From NCBI GenBank assembly GCA_965248775.1, contig OZ252150.1, positions 744,001 through 808,000 on the forward strand: a stretch of DNA of 64,000 bases. The letters run 5' to 3'. The translations under genes were made by a program, and so were the position numbers. This DNA comes from JBHHUI01 sp965248775. GTDB lineage: Bacteria; Chloroflexota; Anaerolineae; Anaerolineales; JBHHUI01. Below the pieces are notes generated by a model. The model was not told where the DNA came from, ran no database searches, and worked only from the letters and a program-made list of their open reading frames with translations. Positions 51,783 to 60,629 of the stretch are shown in pieces (positions within the stretch are counted from its first letter, which is position 1; each line of letters starts with the position of its first letter).

Positions 51783-52513
51783 GTGATATACCAAACTTGC
51801 GCGTCGATGGGCGCAGCGCCGATCAACTTCGCCCTGTCAGCATGCAGCTCGGCTACGTGGATTATCCTGAGGGTTCAGTTCTAATTGCAATGGGGAATAC
51901 GCGTGTGCTTTGCAATGCCACCGTGTTGGACAAGGTGCCGAATTGGAAGCGAGCACAGCAAGTGCCGGGCGGCTGGGTGACGGCGGAATATTCAATGCTT
52001 CCCAGAGCCACACACACGCGAATGTCAAGGGAAACCTCTCGCCCACGCGGACGAACGCAAGAAATCCAACGGTTGATCGGTCGTAGTCTGCGGCAGGCTG
52101 TGGACTTGGAAGAACTCGGGATGCGCACGTTTACAATCGATTGCGACGTGATCCAGGCCGACAGCGGAACGCGCACGGCAGCAATCACAGGAGGATATGT
52201 AGCGCTCGCTCTCGCAATCCAGGGATTGATCGTTTCTGGCAATATTGTTCCAGAAGCCTTGCGAATCCCGGTCGCGGCCGTCAGTGTCGGAATTTATCAA
52301 GGGCAAGCGATTCTGGATTTGTGCTACGAAGAAGATCGAGATGCAGATGTCGATGTCAATGTTGTGATGACTGGAGCGGGGGAGTTCGTCGAAGTACAAG
52401 GCACCGGGGAAGGCACGACATTCGCGCGGGACGAATTAGATGCACTCCTTGATCTTGCCTATGTAGGCGTACAGCAGCTCTTGCAGGAGCAGGCGCGCGC
52501 CCTCAAGAGTTAA
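51779..52513 (+). CDS. rph: ribonuclease PH
   Basis: 244 residues, normal length. RVDGRSADQLRPVSMQLGYVDYPEGSVLIAMGNTRVLCNATV, then RPRGRTQEIQRLIGRSLRQAVDL, FTIDCDVIQADSGTRTAAITGGYVALALA, and DLCYEEDRDADVDVNVVM: all expected motifs, including phosphate- and RNA-binding arginines. It trims tRNA 3' ends phosphorolytically. ATGA overlap with the previous gene; stop overlaps that of the convergent gene. Confidence 0.96.
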   Translation: MSDIPNLRVDGRSADQLRPVSMQLGYVDYPEGSVLIAMGNTRVLCNATVLDKVPNWKRAQQVPGGWVTAEYSMLPRATHTRMSRETSRPRGRTQEIQRLIGRSLRQAVDLEELGMRTFTIDCDVIQADSGTRTAAITGGYVALALAIQGLIVSGNIVPEALRIPVAAVSVGIYQGQAILDLCYEEDRDADVDVNVVMTGAGEFVEVQGTGEGTTFARDELDALLDLAYVGVQQLLQEQARALKS

Positions 52514-52941
52514 CTGCTTTCTTGTTCGAGCGTTGTGTTCGCTGTCCTTTGCAAACCGGCCCAGCGGTGCGAGTCGATCAGCCAGCCGCCAACTAAACCA
52601 GAAATTAATATGAGCATAGTCGGCGCCAACCAGGCCTCGGGTGGAAGATAAGGAATCGGTTCAGGCCACCAGACGGCAAACCCGAAACCCCAAAGCCCGG
52701 AACCAAGCCCGGCCCACAATCCAGCTCGTCTGGCGGCCAGCGCCGTCAGTGCGCCGATGATCACGGGTGGCGTTGCGAACAATATTGCCGTGAGTCCGAT
52801 CAGCAGCATATGAGTGCCGAACGCCGCGTCTGATTTAACGCCAGTCCAAGTTGCATTCGTGCCGAGTAGGGCAAGGCGAAGAAAAGCCAAACCCAAAAGG
52901 TTTCCAAGAATCAAAGAGATAAGAAAGCGTACGACCGCCAC
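52510..52941 (-). CDS. hypothetical four-helix membrane protein
   Basis: 143 residues from a GTG at 52941. Four hydrophobic helices (VRFLISLILGNLLGLAFLRLALL, MLLIGLTAILFATPPVIIGALTAL, and two more) with a Gly/Trp-rich middle loop (WAGLGSGLWGFGFAVWWPEP). Not recognised. A 42-codon ORF lies 5 bases upstream and may be its operon partner. Confidence 0.55.
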   Translation of the reverse strand: MAVVRFLISLILGNLLGLAFLRLALLGTNATWTGVKSDAAFGTHMLLIGLTAILFATPPVIIGALTALAARRAGLWAGLGSGLWGFGFAVWWPEPIPYLPPEAWLAPTMLILISGLVGGWLIDSHRWAGLQRTANTTLEQESS

Positions 52942-52946
52942 TGAAT

Positions 52947-53075
52947 CTACCCGCTGATCTGCAACTTGGCTACAATTCCGTTGATGTGGATGCGTTCTTC
53001 AATCGAGAAGAGTTGTGCAGATTCTTGTTCGGTCGGCATTTCGACGAGTATGCGGATCTTTGCCTGAAGATGCAT
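52947..53075 (-). CDS. hypothetical 42-residue ORF
   Basis: ATG at 53075, TAG at 52947. Sequence starts MHLQAKIRILVEMPTEQES and ends KLQISG. It is hydrophilic and matches no known family. A TATAAT lies on this strand a few bases upstream (53089-53084), leaving almost no leader, so a leaderless message starting at this ATG is possible. The membrane protein gene follows 5 bases after its stop. Coding status is uncertain. Confidence 0.4.
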   Translation of the reverse strand: MHLQAKIRILVEMPTEQESAQLFSIEERIHINGIVAKLQISG

Positions 53076-53154
53076 GTTGCCATTATATCCGGCAATCTTG
53101 TTTTTCTCGGTGAAGACCTAGGAAGTCCTGCTCCCAAGGTATAGAATATGCAGA

Positions 53155-54138
53155 ATGTCCTCTACGAGCATCTTCATCACCCGTCAAATCCCTCAAGCCG
53201 GCCTCGATCTTTTACAGGGAGAAATAGCATCTCAGATATGGCCGCATGCTGAGCCACCATCATATGAAGAACTGAGTGAAAATGTACGGGGCCGGGGTGG
53301 ATTGCTTTGTTTGCTCACAGATCAGATTGACGCTGCGCTGATGGAACGAGCCGGTTCACAACTGAAGGTCATCAGCCAGATGGCAGTCGCCGTTGATAAC
53401 ATTGATCTGAAAGCCGCCACGGCGCGCGGCATTCCCATCGGACACACACCTGGGGTTCTCACCGATTCCACTGCCGACTTTGCCTGGACCCTGTTGCTGG
53501 CTGCCGCCCGACGAGTGGTGGAGGCAGACCGCTATGTGCGCGCCGGCAAATGGAAGACCTGGTCGCCGACGGTGCTGCTTGGTGCAGACATCTATGCTGC
53601 GACGCTCGGTATTGTGGGCTTGGGCCGCATCGGTGCCGCTGTTGCCCGCCGGGCGGCCGGCTTCGATATGCGCATTCTGTATTCCAATGGCGGGGGACGC
53701 CGCCCTGAACTTGAAGATTCGCTCGGTATAATCCACGCCGACTTTGAGGCACTATTACGCGAATCGGATTTTGTTTCGATACACACCCCCTACAACGATG
53801 CGACCCATCATTTATTTGGCGCGGCTGAATTTGAGCTGATGAAATCTTCGGCGATTCTGATCAATACCGCCCGCGGTGGCGTGGTTGATCAGAATGCGCT
53901 GTACACAGCCCTACGCGATGGGGAGATCGCTCATGCCGCGCTTGATGTCACCGAACCGGAACCATTGCCGCTGGACAGCCCGCTGCTGTTACTTGAGAAT
54001 CTCATCATTGTGCCGCACATCGCAAGCGGGAGCGAAGAGACGCGTGCGAGGATGGCAGTGATGGCAGCTGAAAATTTGCTCGCAGGACTCCGTGGAGAAC
54101 GTTTGCCGTACTGTGCAAACCCTGAAATCTATGGTTGA
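53155..54138 (+). CDS. D-2-hydroxyacid dehydrogenase (glyoxylate reductase-like)
   Basis: 327 residues. NAD-binding GIVGLGRIGAAVARRAAGFDM, active-site Arg in INTARGGVVDQNAL, Glu in LDVTEPEPLPLD, His in VPHIASGSEETR; DNIDLKAATARGIPIGHTPG is the substrate-domain signature. Cytoplasmic NAD(P)-dependent reduction of glyoxylate, hydroxypyruvate or a similar acid; the exact substrate is not predictable. The start ATG (53155) has a weak ribosome site. It is 42 bases ahead of the CoA-transferase gene. Confidence 0.88.
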   Translation: MSSTSIFITRQIPQAGLDLLQGEIASQIWPHAEPPSYEELSENVRGRGGLLCLLTDQIDAALMERAGSQLKVISQMAVAVDNIDLKAATARGIPIGHTPGVLTDSTADFAWTLLLAAARRVVEADRYVRAGKWKTWSPTVLLGADIYAATLGIVGLGRIGAAVARRAAGFDMRILYSNGGGRRPELEDSLGIIHADFEALLRESDFVSIHTPYNDATHHLFGAAEFELMKSSAILINTARGGVVDQNALYTALRDGEIAHAALDVTEPEPLPLDSPLLLLENLIIVPHIASGSEETRARMAVMAAENLLAGLRGERLPYCANPEIYG

Positions 54139-54180
54139 CCCATGATTAAGAGCGAATCTCATGAATCTCTTGCGGTGTAG

Positions 54181-55536
54181 ATGATGCAAGCTATTCCCCA
54201 AATCAGTCCCAAACAAGCTGCCGCGCTTGTCAAAGACGGAAACACGCTCATGGCAGGTGGCTTCGGCATGACCGGCAATCCGGTGACATTGCTGCACGCC
54301 CTCGCAAAAACCAACACACGTAATCTCACCTATATTGGAAACAACATTGGCGAGCCAAACCTGGGCGGAGGGCGCTTACTTCTTAACAGGCAAATCAAAA
54401 AGGTTATCGGGTCCTTTCTGACGAGCAACCCTGATGCAGTTAAGGCTGCGCAGGAAGGTGAATTGAAAGTTGAGCTGCTGCCACAAGGATCACTGGCGGA
54501 GGCAATTCGCGCCGGCGGTGCCGGCATTGGTGGCATCTACTCGCCGAGTGGTGTTTGCAATCAATTGGAGTCTCCCGAGAAAACGCGTGAGATTGATGGA
54601 CGAGAGTATTCCTTTGTGCCTGCCTTGCGGGCGGATGTTGCCTTCATTCGGGCCTGGCAAGCAGATGCCGCCGGCAATCTCGTTTATCGCATGACGGAAC
54701 AAAACTTCAATCGAGCGATGGCGACCGCGGCAGATATCGTCGTCGCCGAAGTGGAAGAGCTGCTTCCACTGGGGGCACTCGCTCCCAATTCCATTCACAC
54801 TTCCGGCATCTATATCGATTACCTGGTACACGCCCCGCTGCAAATACAAGCGCTCGGCTCATCTGCCTCCGCGGAGAGCCGTTCGCGCAAGGTCGATCCT
54901 GCACGGTTGCGCATCGCGCAGCGTGCGCTGGCTGAATTGCAGCCGGGCGATGTCGTTAATCTTGGCGTCGGAATGCCAACGTTGCTCGCCGAATTTATAA
55001 CAACGGAACATGATATTCGCCTGCATACTGAGAACGGCATGCTCGGGGTCGGTCCCTCTCCACCGGAGGGCGGCGCGATGGATTATCCGGTCAATGCAAG
55101 TAAAACTCCGGTGACAGCCTTGCCCGGGAGCAGCTATTTTGACAGTGCTGAGTCATTCGCGATGATTCGAGGCGGGCATGTCGATGTGGCGGTCATGGGT
55201 GCACTGCAAGTGGACGAGCACGCCAACCTGGCAAACTGGAGCGTTCCCGGACGCCCGCTGTTGGGCGTGGGTGGGGCAATGGACCTGGCGAGTGGGGCGC
55301 GGCGTTTAATCATCACGATGCAACACACCGATCGCAACGGCGTCTCTAAGATCGTCCCCGAATGTACGCTGCCACTCACTGCCCGCTCCGCTGTTTCAGT
55401 CGTAATCACCGAGCTGGCCGTCTTTGCCTATCCGGGAGGTAAACTCACACTTATCGAGTTGATGCCGGAGGCTACATTAGATGATGTCAGGAATTCGACG
55501 GTAGCCCGCTTTGAAGAACGACTAGAAAATAGTTGA
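54181..55536 (+). CDS. 3-oxoacid CoA-transferase, A and B subunits fused
   Basis: 451 residues. N-terminal half (1-225) is the A-type subunit (MAGGFGMTGNPVTLLHAL, IGNNIGEPNLGGGRLL, GGAGIGGIYSPSG). C-terminal half (about 240-450) is the B-type subunit with catalytic E284 in HTENGMLGVG and DYPVNASKTPVTALPG, GHVDVAVMGALQVDEHANLANW. The organisation is that of the SCOT enzyme, normally two genes in bacteria. It exchanges CoA between succinyl-CoA or acetyl-CoA and an acyl acid, reversible. Ends 140 bases before the signalling cluster. Confidence 0.92.
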   Translation: MMQAIPQISPKQAAALVKDGNTLMAGGFGMTGNPVTLLHALAKTNTRNLTYIGNNIGEPNLGGGRLLLNRQIKKVIGSFLTSNPDAVKAAQEGELKVELLPQGSLAEAIRAGGAGIGGIYSPSGVCNQLESPEKTREIDGREYSFVPALRADVAFIRAWQADAAGNLVYRMTEQNFNRAMATAADIVVAEVEELLPLGALAPNSIHTSGIYIDYLVHAPLQIQALGSSASAESRSRKVDPARLRIAQRALAELQPGDVVNLGVGMPTLLAEFITTEHDIRLHTENGMLGVGPSPPEGGAMDYPVNASKTPVTALPGSSYFDSAESFAMIRGGHVDVAVMGALQVDEHANLANWSVPGRPLLGVGGAMDLASGARRLIITMQHTDRNGVSKIVPECTLPLTARSAVSVVITELAVFAYPGGKLTLIELMPEATLDDVRNSTVARFEERLENS

Positions 55537-55676
55537 TCGAATATTTGGGAGAATTCGATGGAAGAACAGGTCTAGCCAGTTGACGTTTCCAATCGCACTG
55601 TGATCAGCAAGCCGGTACCGAAGAGCTGCGCTGTCCGGCGCTGCATATTGAGGACGCTTGACGAAGCTGGCTGCAA

Positions 55677-56966
55677 CTACCCACCGGCCAGTGCACTTGT
55701 AGCCTGGTCTTGCCAGACCACGACCCTGTTTCGACCGGCCGACTTGGCTCGATAGAGGGCCTGGTCTGCATGATCGAGCAGCTTCTCGACCGAGACTAGC
55801 TGTTCCTGATCTAGACAAGCGACGCCGAAGCTGGCGGTGATTAAAAGATCTCCATTTTCAGTAGTCATAGTCGCGGCTTCGATGCGTTGCCGCAGGCGCT
55901 CGGCGGTAAGCCGGGCGCCTTCCATCTCAGTCTCTGGCAACAAGATGACGAACTCCTCACCGCCATAACGCGCAACCATGTCGATGGTGCGTAGTGTGGA
56001 GTGGCAGATACCGACAAGGGCGCGCAATACCCGGTCGCCAGTCGCATGTCCATAGTTATCATTGACACGCTTGAAGTGGTCCAGATCGAGCAAGATTACG
56101 GAGAGAATATTTCCGTAGCGACGCGAACGCTCGAATTCTGCCTCCGCCAGATTCATAAAATGACGACGGTTTAGGACTTTCGTCAATGAGTCCGTATTCG
56201 CGAGGATGGTCAACTGTTCTTCCATTCGCTTACGTTCGGAAATGTCGCGCAGCGAGGCCAGAAATACAGCTTCACCCTCCCAATCCATTTCCACCAAACG
56301 CATTTCTGCTGTGGCGGTCTGACCCCCTCGGTGCACAATATCAAGTTCCGTCGTTTCGCCCGCCACCATGCGAAAGTCGAAGGTTTCGTCCACAAGTTCT
56401 GCGTTCGTCATCCCAAAGAGCGATTGCGCAGCAGAATTTGCAAAACGCACCCTGCCAAGTTCGTTCACAATTAAGATGGCATCGACGTTCGCTTGTATGA
56501 CCTTGCGTATGCGGGCTTCGCTGGCTTGCAGCTCCTCAGAGCGCTATTCGGTGTCTGCGAGCAGTCGGTGCCGCTCGATAGCATAGCGCACGGTACGACC
56601 CAGCAAGATACCATCGAATTCGCCCTTGACCAGATAGTCTTGAACACCCATTTGCATGGCCCGGCTTGCCAATGCTTCGTCGTTGAGCTCGGTCAGCACG
56701 ATGATCGGCAGCCGGGGGACTGCCATGCAAATGGGCATAAGAGTGCCAAGTCCATCACTGTCGGGCAATGAAAGATCCAACAATGCTATGTCGAAGTCGC
56801 CGCCGCCATTGCGGCTCAGTCGTTCCAGCGCGACCGCGAGCCGGTCGACATTCTCTATTTCGAAGTGCTCGTCTTCAGCTCGCCCATCCAGTAGTAGACT
56901 CTGGATGAGGCGGACATCAGCGGGGTTGCTCTCGATGAGAACCACACGCGTGGGCTTACCTTTCAT
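55677..56966 (-). pseudogene. receiver-PAS-GGDEF diguanylate cyclase gene with in-frame TAG
   Basis: ATG at 56966 overlaps the stop of the upstream receiver gene (ATGA). Residues 1-140: receiver domain with IESNPADVRLI, DIALLDLSLPDSDG and YLVKGEFD. Codon 141 is TAG (56546-56544), in the helix LADTE-stop-RSEELQASEARIRKVIQ. The same frame continues with no further stop as PAS (VNELGRVRFANSAAQSLFGM) and GGDEF (LTVNRRHFMNLAEAEF region, DLDHFKRVNDNYGHATGD, RYGGEEFVILLPE), to 55677. A CAG codon would be expected; a single C to T change explains it. A GTG at 56468 could start a PAS-GGDEF-only protein. It would make cyclic-di-GMP if intact. Confidence 0.82.
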
Positions 56967-57448
56967 ATGGCCCAGTTTCGTGGCAATTTTGCGACGTTGA
57001 ACCAAAATGCCTCCACAGACTTGAAAACTTCGACGAACTGATCCAAATCATCTGGCTTGGTGATATATGCGCTTGCGTGCAGGTCGTAGCTATCCCGGAT
57101 GTCCTTCTCGGCGGTAGAAGTCGTGAGCACAATAACTGGGATGCGGTGCAGGTTGGGGTCGCTCTTGATCTCTGCTAGCACCTCGCGCCCGTCCATGCGC
57201 GGCATATTCAGGTCGAGCAGAATGAGGTGCGGGTGAACTGCGTCCGTGAATGGCTCTTCCTGATGTAGGAAGGCCATAGCTTCTATGCCATCCGAGGCCG
57301 CATGTAGGTTCATATTTTTGTTCTCCTTCATGACCTCACGTGCCAACCTCACGGTCCCGGAGTCGCATAGTCGCGCCCAGGGCCGGCTGGTTCTGGACGG
57401 GGTGGGCGACTGCACGCTGTCATCGACCAAGAGAATATCGATGTTCAT
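56963..57448 (-). CDS. small receiver-domain protein (Rcp1-like) with an insertion
   Basis: 161 residues. Receiver without output: DILLVDDS at the start, phosphoacceptor Asp in LILLDLNMPRMDG, then TTSTAEKDI and AYITKPDDLDQF. After LLVDDS, where PGD-VRLAREVM is expected, residues 12-32 read VQSPTPSRTSRPWARLCDSGT before VRLAREVM, an insertion of about 18 residues net (57353-57415) in the loop beside the acidic pocket. The gene otherwise looks complete and overlaps the next by ATGA. Whether the protein still folds is uncertain. Confidence 0.8.
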   Translation of the reverse strand: MNIDILLVDDSVQSPTPSRTSRPWARLCDSGTVRLAREVMKENKNMNLHAASDGIEAMAFLHQEEPFTDAVHPHLILLDLNMPRMDGREVLAEIKSDPNLHRIPVIVLTTSTAEKDIRDSYDLHASAYITKPDDLDQFVEVFKSVEAFWFNVAKLPRNWAI

Positions 57449-57498
57449 AGTGTTCCCAATGTGTATTTGTCCTTATTGACTCGATCGTAAGAAACAAG

Positions 57499-58791
57499 TC
57501 AGTCGTAAGCTCCATTATTCTGTTCAGCCAGTACCAGCAACTCAAAGTAAAACGTCGTCCCTTTGCCTACTTCAGACTCAACCCAGATGCGTCCGCCATG
57601 ACGTTCGATAATCTTTTTGGTGACCGCCAGGCCAATGCCTGTGCCGGAATACTCTTCCTGCGTGTGCAGGCGCTGGAAGATGGTGAAGATGCGCTCGGCG
57701 AACTGCAGGTCGAGGCCGATGCCGTTATCCTGGACAGAGAATAACCATGCGCCGTTCTCCTGATTTGCTCCAACGTGGACTATCGGCAGCTGCTCGGCGC
57801 GGAACTTGAGGGCGTTGCCGATCAAGTTCTGGAACAATTGGGTCAACTGGACGGCGTCGCCCATCACGCTAGGTAGCGCGTCGTGGGTGATCTTCGCGTC
57901 GCTCTCCTCAATCGCGACTTGCAGGTTGGCGATTGCCCAGTTAAGTACGACATCGCAAGCGGTCGTTTTGAAAACTTCACCTTGCGAGCCCACGTGTGCA
58001 TAGGCCAGCAGATCACCGATGAGTGCTTTCATGCGGCTGGCAGCGTCTGTGGCAAAGTCGATGAATTCGTCTGCTTTGGAATCGAGTTGACCCTGGTATC
58101 TCCGCTGGAGAAGCTGCAGGTAGTTTATAACTATGGTCAATGGCTCTTGCAGATCATGGGAGGCGACGTAAGCAAACTGTTCCAGGTCTTCGTTGGATCG
58201 TTTCAGCTCCGCCGCCACTTTCTTGCGCTCGGTGATTTCGGCCTGCAACTCTGTTTTGGACTGAGCCAGTTTGGCCGTGCGTTCATCAACGAGTATTTCC
58301 AACTGGTTGTGGGATTTCTGCAGTGCCGCTTCTGCTCTCTTGCGTTCGGCAACCTCGCTTGACAACGCTGTATTGGTTTGGGCCAGTTGTTTTTTTTGTC
58401 GATCCAAGGTCAAGAAGATGTTTACCTTGCTCTTGAGCACGCTGCTGTTCACCGGCTTGGTAATGTAATCAAAAGCGCCCACCTCAAAACCACGTTTGGC
58501 GGCCTCATCCGACTGATACACTGCCGAGATAAACAGGATGGGCAGTTCCTGGAATTTTCTTTGCCCGCGGATCAGTTCAGCTGTCTCGAAACCATCCATT
58601 CCGGGCATCTGCACATCCATCAGGATCAGAGAAATATTCTGCTGTGCAAGCAAGGTTTGCAGGGCTTGCTCCCCCGACTCGGCCGTGATAATTTCCAACT
58701 CTGGGGTTTTCAGGACGGCCTCGAATGAGAAGAGGTTATTAGGGTTATCGTCAACGATGAGGAGTTTATTTATCTCAGTAGGCAAATCCAT
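57499..58791 (-). CDS. receiver-histidine kinase hybrid (Cph1-like)
   Basis: 430 residues from the ATG at 58791. Receiver (1-125) with VDDNPNNL, D59 (MDVQMPGMDG) and TKPVNSS; coiled coil (about 130-200); HisKA with FAYVASHDLQEPLTIVINYLQLL (phosphohistidine) and HATPase with NLIGNALKF, DNGIGLDLQFAERIF and GTGIGLAV. The receiver is nearly identical to that of the GGDEF gene at 58982. Cytoplasmic kinase with its own receiver at the front, signal unknown. Confidence 0.92.
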   Translation of the reverse strand: MDLPTEINKLLIVDDNPNNLFSFEAVLKTPELEIITAESGEQALQTLLAQQNISLILMDVQMPGMDGFETAELIRGQRKFQELPILFISAVYQSDEAAKRGFEVGAFDYITKPVNSSVLKSKVNIFLTLDRQKKQLAQTNTALSSEVAERKRAEAALQKSHNQLEILVDERTAKLAQSKTELQAEITERKKVAAELKRSNEDLEQFAYVASHDLQEPLTIVINYLQLLQRRYQGQLDSKADEFIDFATDAASRMKALIGDLLAYAHVGSQGEVFKTTACDVVLNWAIANLQVAIEESDAKITHDALPSVMGDAVQLTQLFQNLIGNALKFRAEQLPIVHVGANQENGAWLFSVQDNGIGLDLQFAERIFTIFQRLHTQEEYSGTGIGLAVTKKIIERHGGRIWVESEVGKGTTFYFELLVLAEQNNGAYD

Positions 58792-58801
58792 AGCCACCCG
58801 C

Positions 58802-58961
58802 CTTAGGGTCCGTAAAAATATAACTTCCCGCACCTAAAATTTGTCATTTCGAGCGATAGCGAGAAATCCACACCCCCACTCACTGCACAACCAACCTTGT
58901 GAAAGATTTCTCCCTTTGGTCGAAATGACAAACGGGAAGTTATTCTTTTATGAACCCTTAG
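58802..58961. repeat. 160-bp palindromic MITE-like repeat
   Basis: Imperfect inverted repeat between two signalling genes. Left arm from 58802 and the reverse complement of the right arm from 58961 share the order CTTAGGGT / CTAAGGGT, TAAAAAT / TAAAAGA, TAACTTCCCG, then (after 9 extra bases on the left) TTTGTCATTTCGA, and GAGAAATC. Such GTCATTTCGA...GAGAAATC palindromes are widespread as non-autonomous elements in bacterial intergenic DNA. It has no internal gene. CCTTAG occurs just outside or at both ends. Confidence 0.75.
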
Positions 58962-58981
58962 CTTTGCGCTGCTTGTGATGT

Positions 58982-59992
58982 TCATTGCGCTCCCTCTGCG
59001 TTTTTGTTATTGCTAACTGGCTCGCGGGTCATGACCCTGTTGCGGCCGGCCGCTTTGGCCGCATAGAGGGCCTGGTCTGCGTGATCAAGCAGTGTCTCAA
59101 CCGAAAGTTGCTGTTCTTCGTCTAGACAAGCAACGCCGAAGCTAGCGGTAGTTGAAAGGGGCCCCTCCAGAGTGCCGATAGTCGCGGCTTCAATGCGTTG
59201 CCGCAGACGCTCGGCGGTGAGAAGGGCTCCGTCTATGTCCGTCTCCGGCAATAAGATGACAAACTCTTCGCCGCCATAGCGCGCTACTATGTCGATGGAA
59301 CGCAATGTGCTCTGGCAGATTACGACGAGTTCTTGCAATACCAGGTCCCCTGTCGCATGTCCGTGGCTATCATTCACCTGCTTGAAGTGGTCCAGATCGA
59401 TCATGATCACTGAGAGATTATTATCGTAACGACTCGCACGCTCGAATTCAATCTCTGCCAGGGTCATAAAATGACGTCGGTTCAGGGCGTTCGTCAATGG
59501 ATCCGTGGTCGCCAAGACGGTTAACTGCTCTTCCGCCTTTTTGCGCACGATAATCTCAGCCTGCAGCTGTGCGTTGGCCTGCGCCAGTTCTTTCTTTTGC
59601 CGCTCCAATGTCAAGAAGACTTGGACCTTGCTCTTGAGCACGCTGCTGTCCACCGGCTTGGTAATATAATCAAATGCGCCGACATCAAAACTTCGGCGCG
59701 CGAAATCATCCGACTGATATACCGCTGTGATGAACAATATGGGCAGCTCTTGGAACTTTCTTTGCCCGCGGATCAGTTCAGCAGTCTCGAAACCATCCAT
59801 ACCGGGCATTTGCACATCCATCAGGATCAGAGAAATGTTCGGCTGTTCAAGCAAAGTTTGCAGGGCTTTATCCCCCGACGCAGCAGTGGCGATCTCCAAC
59901 TCCGGAGTTTTCAGGATGGCCTCAAACGAGAACAGGTTATTGGGATTGTCGTCTACGATAAGGAGTTTTGTTATTTCATTCGAGGATTCCAA
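58982..59992 (-). CDS. receiver-GGDEF diguanylate cyclase
   Basis: 336 residues. Receiver (1-125) with LLIVDDNPNNLFSF, D59 (MDVQMPGMDG), TAVYQSDD and TKPVDSS; a coiled-coil linker (about 130-165); GGDEF (about 170-320) with DLDHFKQVNDSHGHATGD and active-site RYGGEEFVILLPE. No RxxD inhibitory site (it would lie four residues before GGEEF: LRSID-IVARY), so allosteric product inhibition is uncertain. Makes cyclic-di-GMP. The CheB gene's end overlaps its start by 17 bases, so they are coupled. Confidence 0.93.
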   Translation of the reverse strand: MESSNEITKLLIVDDNPNNLFSFEAILKTPELEIATAASGDKALQTLLEQPNISLILMDVQMPGMDGFETAELIRGQRKFQELPILFITAVYQSDDFARRSFDVGAFDYITKPVDSSVLKSKVQVFLTLERQKKELAQANAQLQAEIIVRKKAEEQLTVLATTDPLTNALNRRHFMTLAEIEFERASRYDNNLSVIMIDLDHFKQVNDSHGHATGDLVLQELVVICQSTLRSIDIVARYGGEEFVILLPETDIDGALLTAERLRQRIEAATIGTLEGPLSTTASFGVACLDEEQQLSVETLLDHADQALYAAKAAGRNRVMTREPVSNNKNAEGAQ

Positions 59993-60617
59993 GAGTACCT
60001 GCCTTATTTTTTATAACCATCTGATGTACATTTATTAAGAACGCAGCGATTTCAATCACCGCGAATATCTTATCCACCACCTGGGCCTGGATTGCCGCCC
60101 GCGGCATCGTGTCCATCTGCGCGCTGGCGGGGTCCTGGGCGATGTTTAGGCCGCCGCGTTCCTTAATGCGTCGCATTCCTCGCGCGCCATCGTGAGTCGC
60201 CCCACTCAGGAGAATGCCCACAAGGCTAGATCGATAGGCATCCGCAGCGCTATCGAATAAAATGTCAATAGAAGGACGTGAATAACTCACTTTGGCGTCG
60301 ACTGATAGGGAAAAAATGCGTTCTTGCTCGACAAGCAAATGATAATTTGCTGGCGCGACGTACACGTATCCAGGTTCGATAGGTTCCTTTTCAGCGGCTT
60401 CTTTTACGGACAGCTTACAATCCATATCTAATAGATTTACCAATAGTTCGTTCGATGAGGGACCGCGATGCAAGACAACCATAATCGGCAGCACGAAATC
60501 GGCCGGTAGTGTTGCGAGCACTTCCTGGAGTGCAACGAACCCACCACTCGAGCCTCCAATGACCTCGGCTTCAATCCGCCGTCTCTGCGATTTTTCTGGA
60601 ACGCGGCTGCCTAACAT
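59976..60617 (-). CDS. CheB-type methylesterase (no receiver)
   Basis: 213 residues. Catalytic Ser in VIGGSSGGFVAL, His in VVLHRGPS and Asp in LSGATHDGARGM. It lacks the CheB receiver domain. It would remove methyl groups from glutamates; here, with CheR next to it and no MCP in view, it may act within the hybrid kinase pathway, as in CheB/CheR-containing signalling clusters. ATG at 60617, 12 bases after the CheR stop. Confidence 0.88.
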   Translation of the reverse strand: MLGSRVPEKSQRRRIEAEVIGGSSGGFVALQEVLATLPADFVLPIMVVLHRGPSSNELLVNLLDMDCKLSVKEAAEKEPIEPGYVYVAPANYHLLVEQERIFSLSVDAKVSYSRPSIDILFDSAADAYRSSLVGILLSGATHDGARGMRRIKERGGLNIAQDPASAQMDTMPRAAIQAQVVDKIFAVIEIAAFLINVHQMVIKNKAGTLGILE

Positions 60618-60629
60618 TGTCTGTCAAGT

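Noticed and set aside
58803..58985. Possible 60-residue gene on the minus strand inside the MITE-like repeat.
   Set aside because: It is made wholly of the repeat arms and has no ribosome site.
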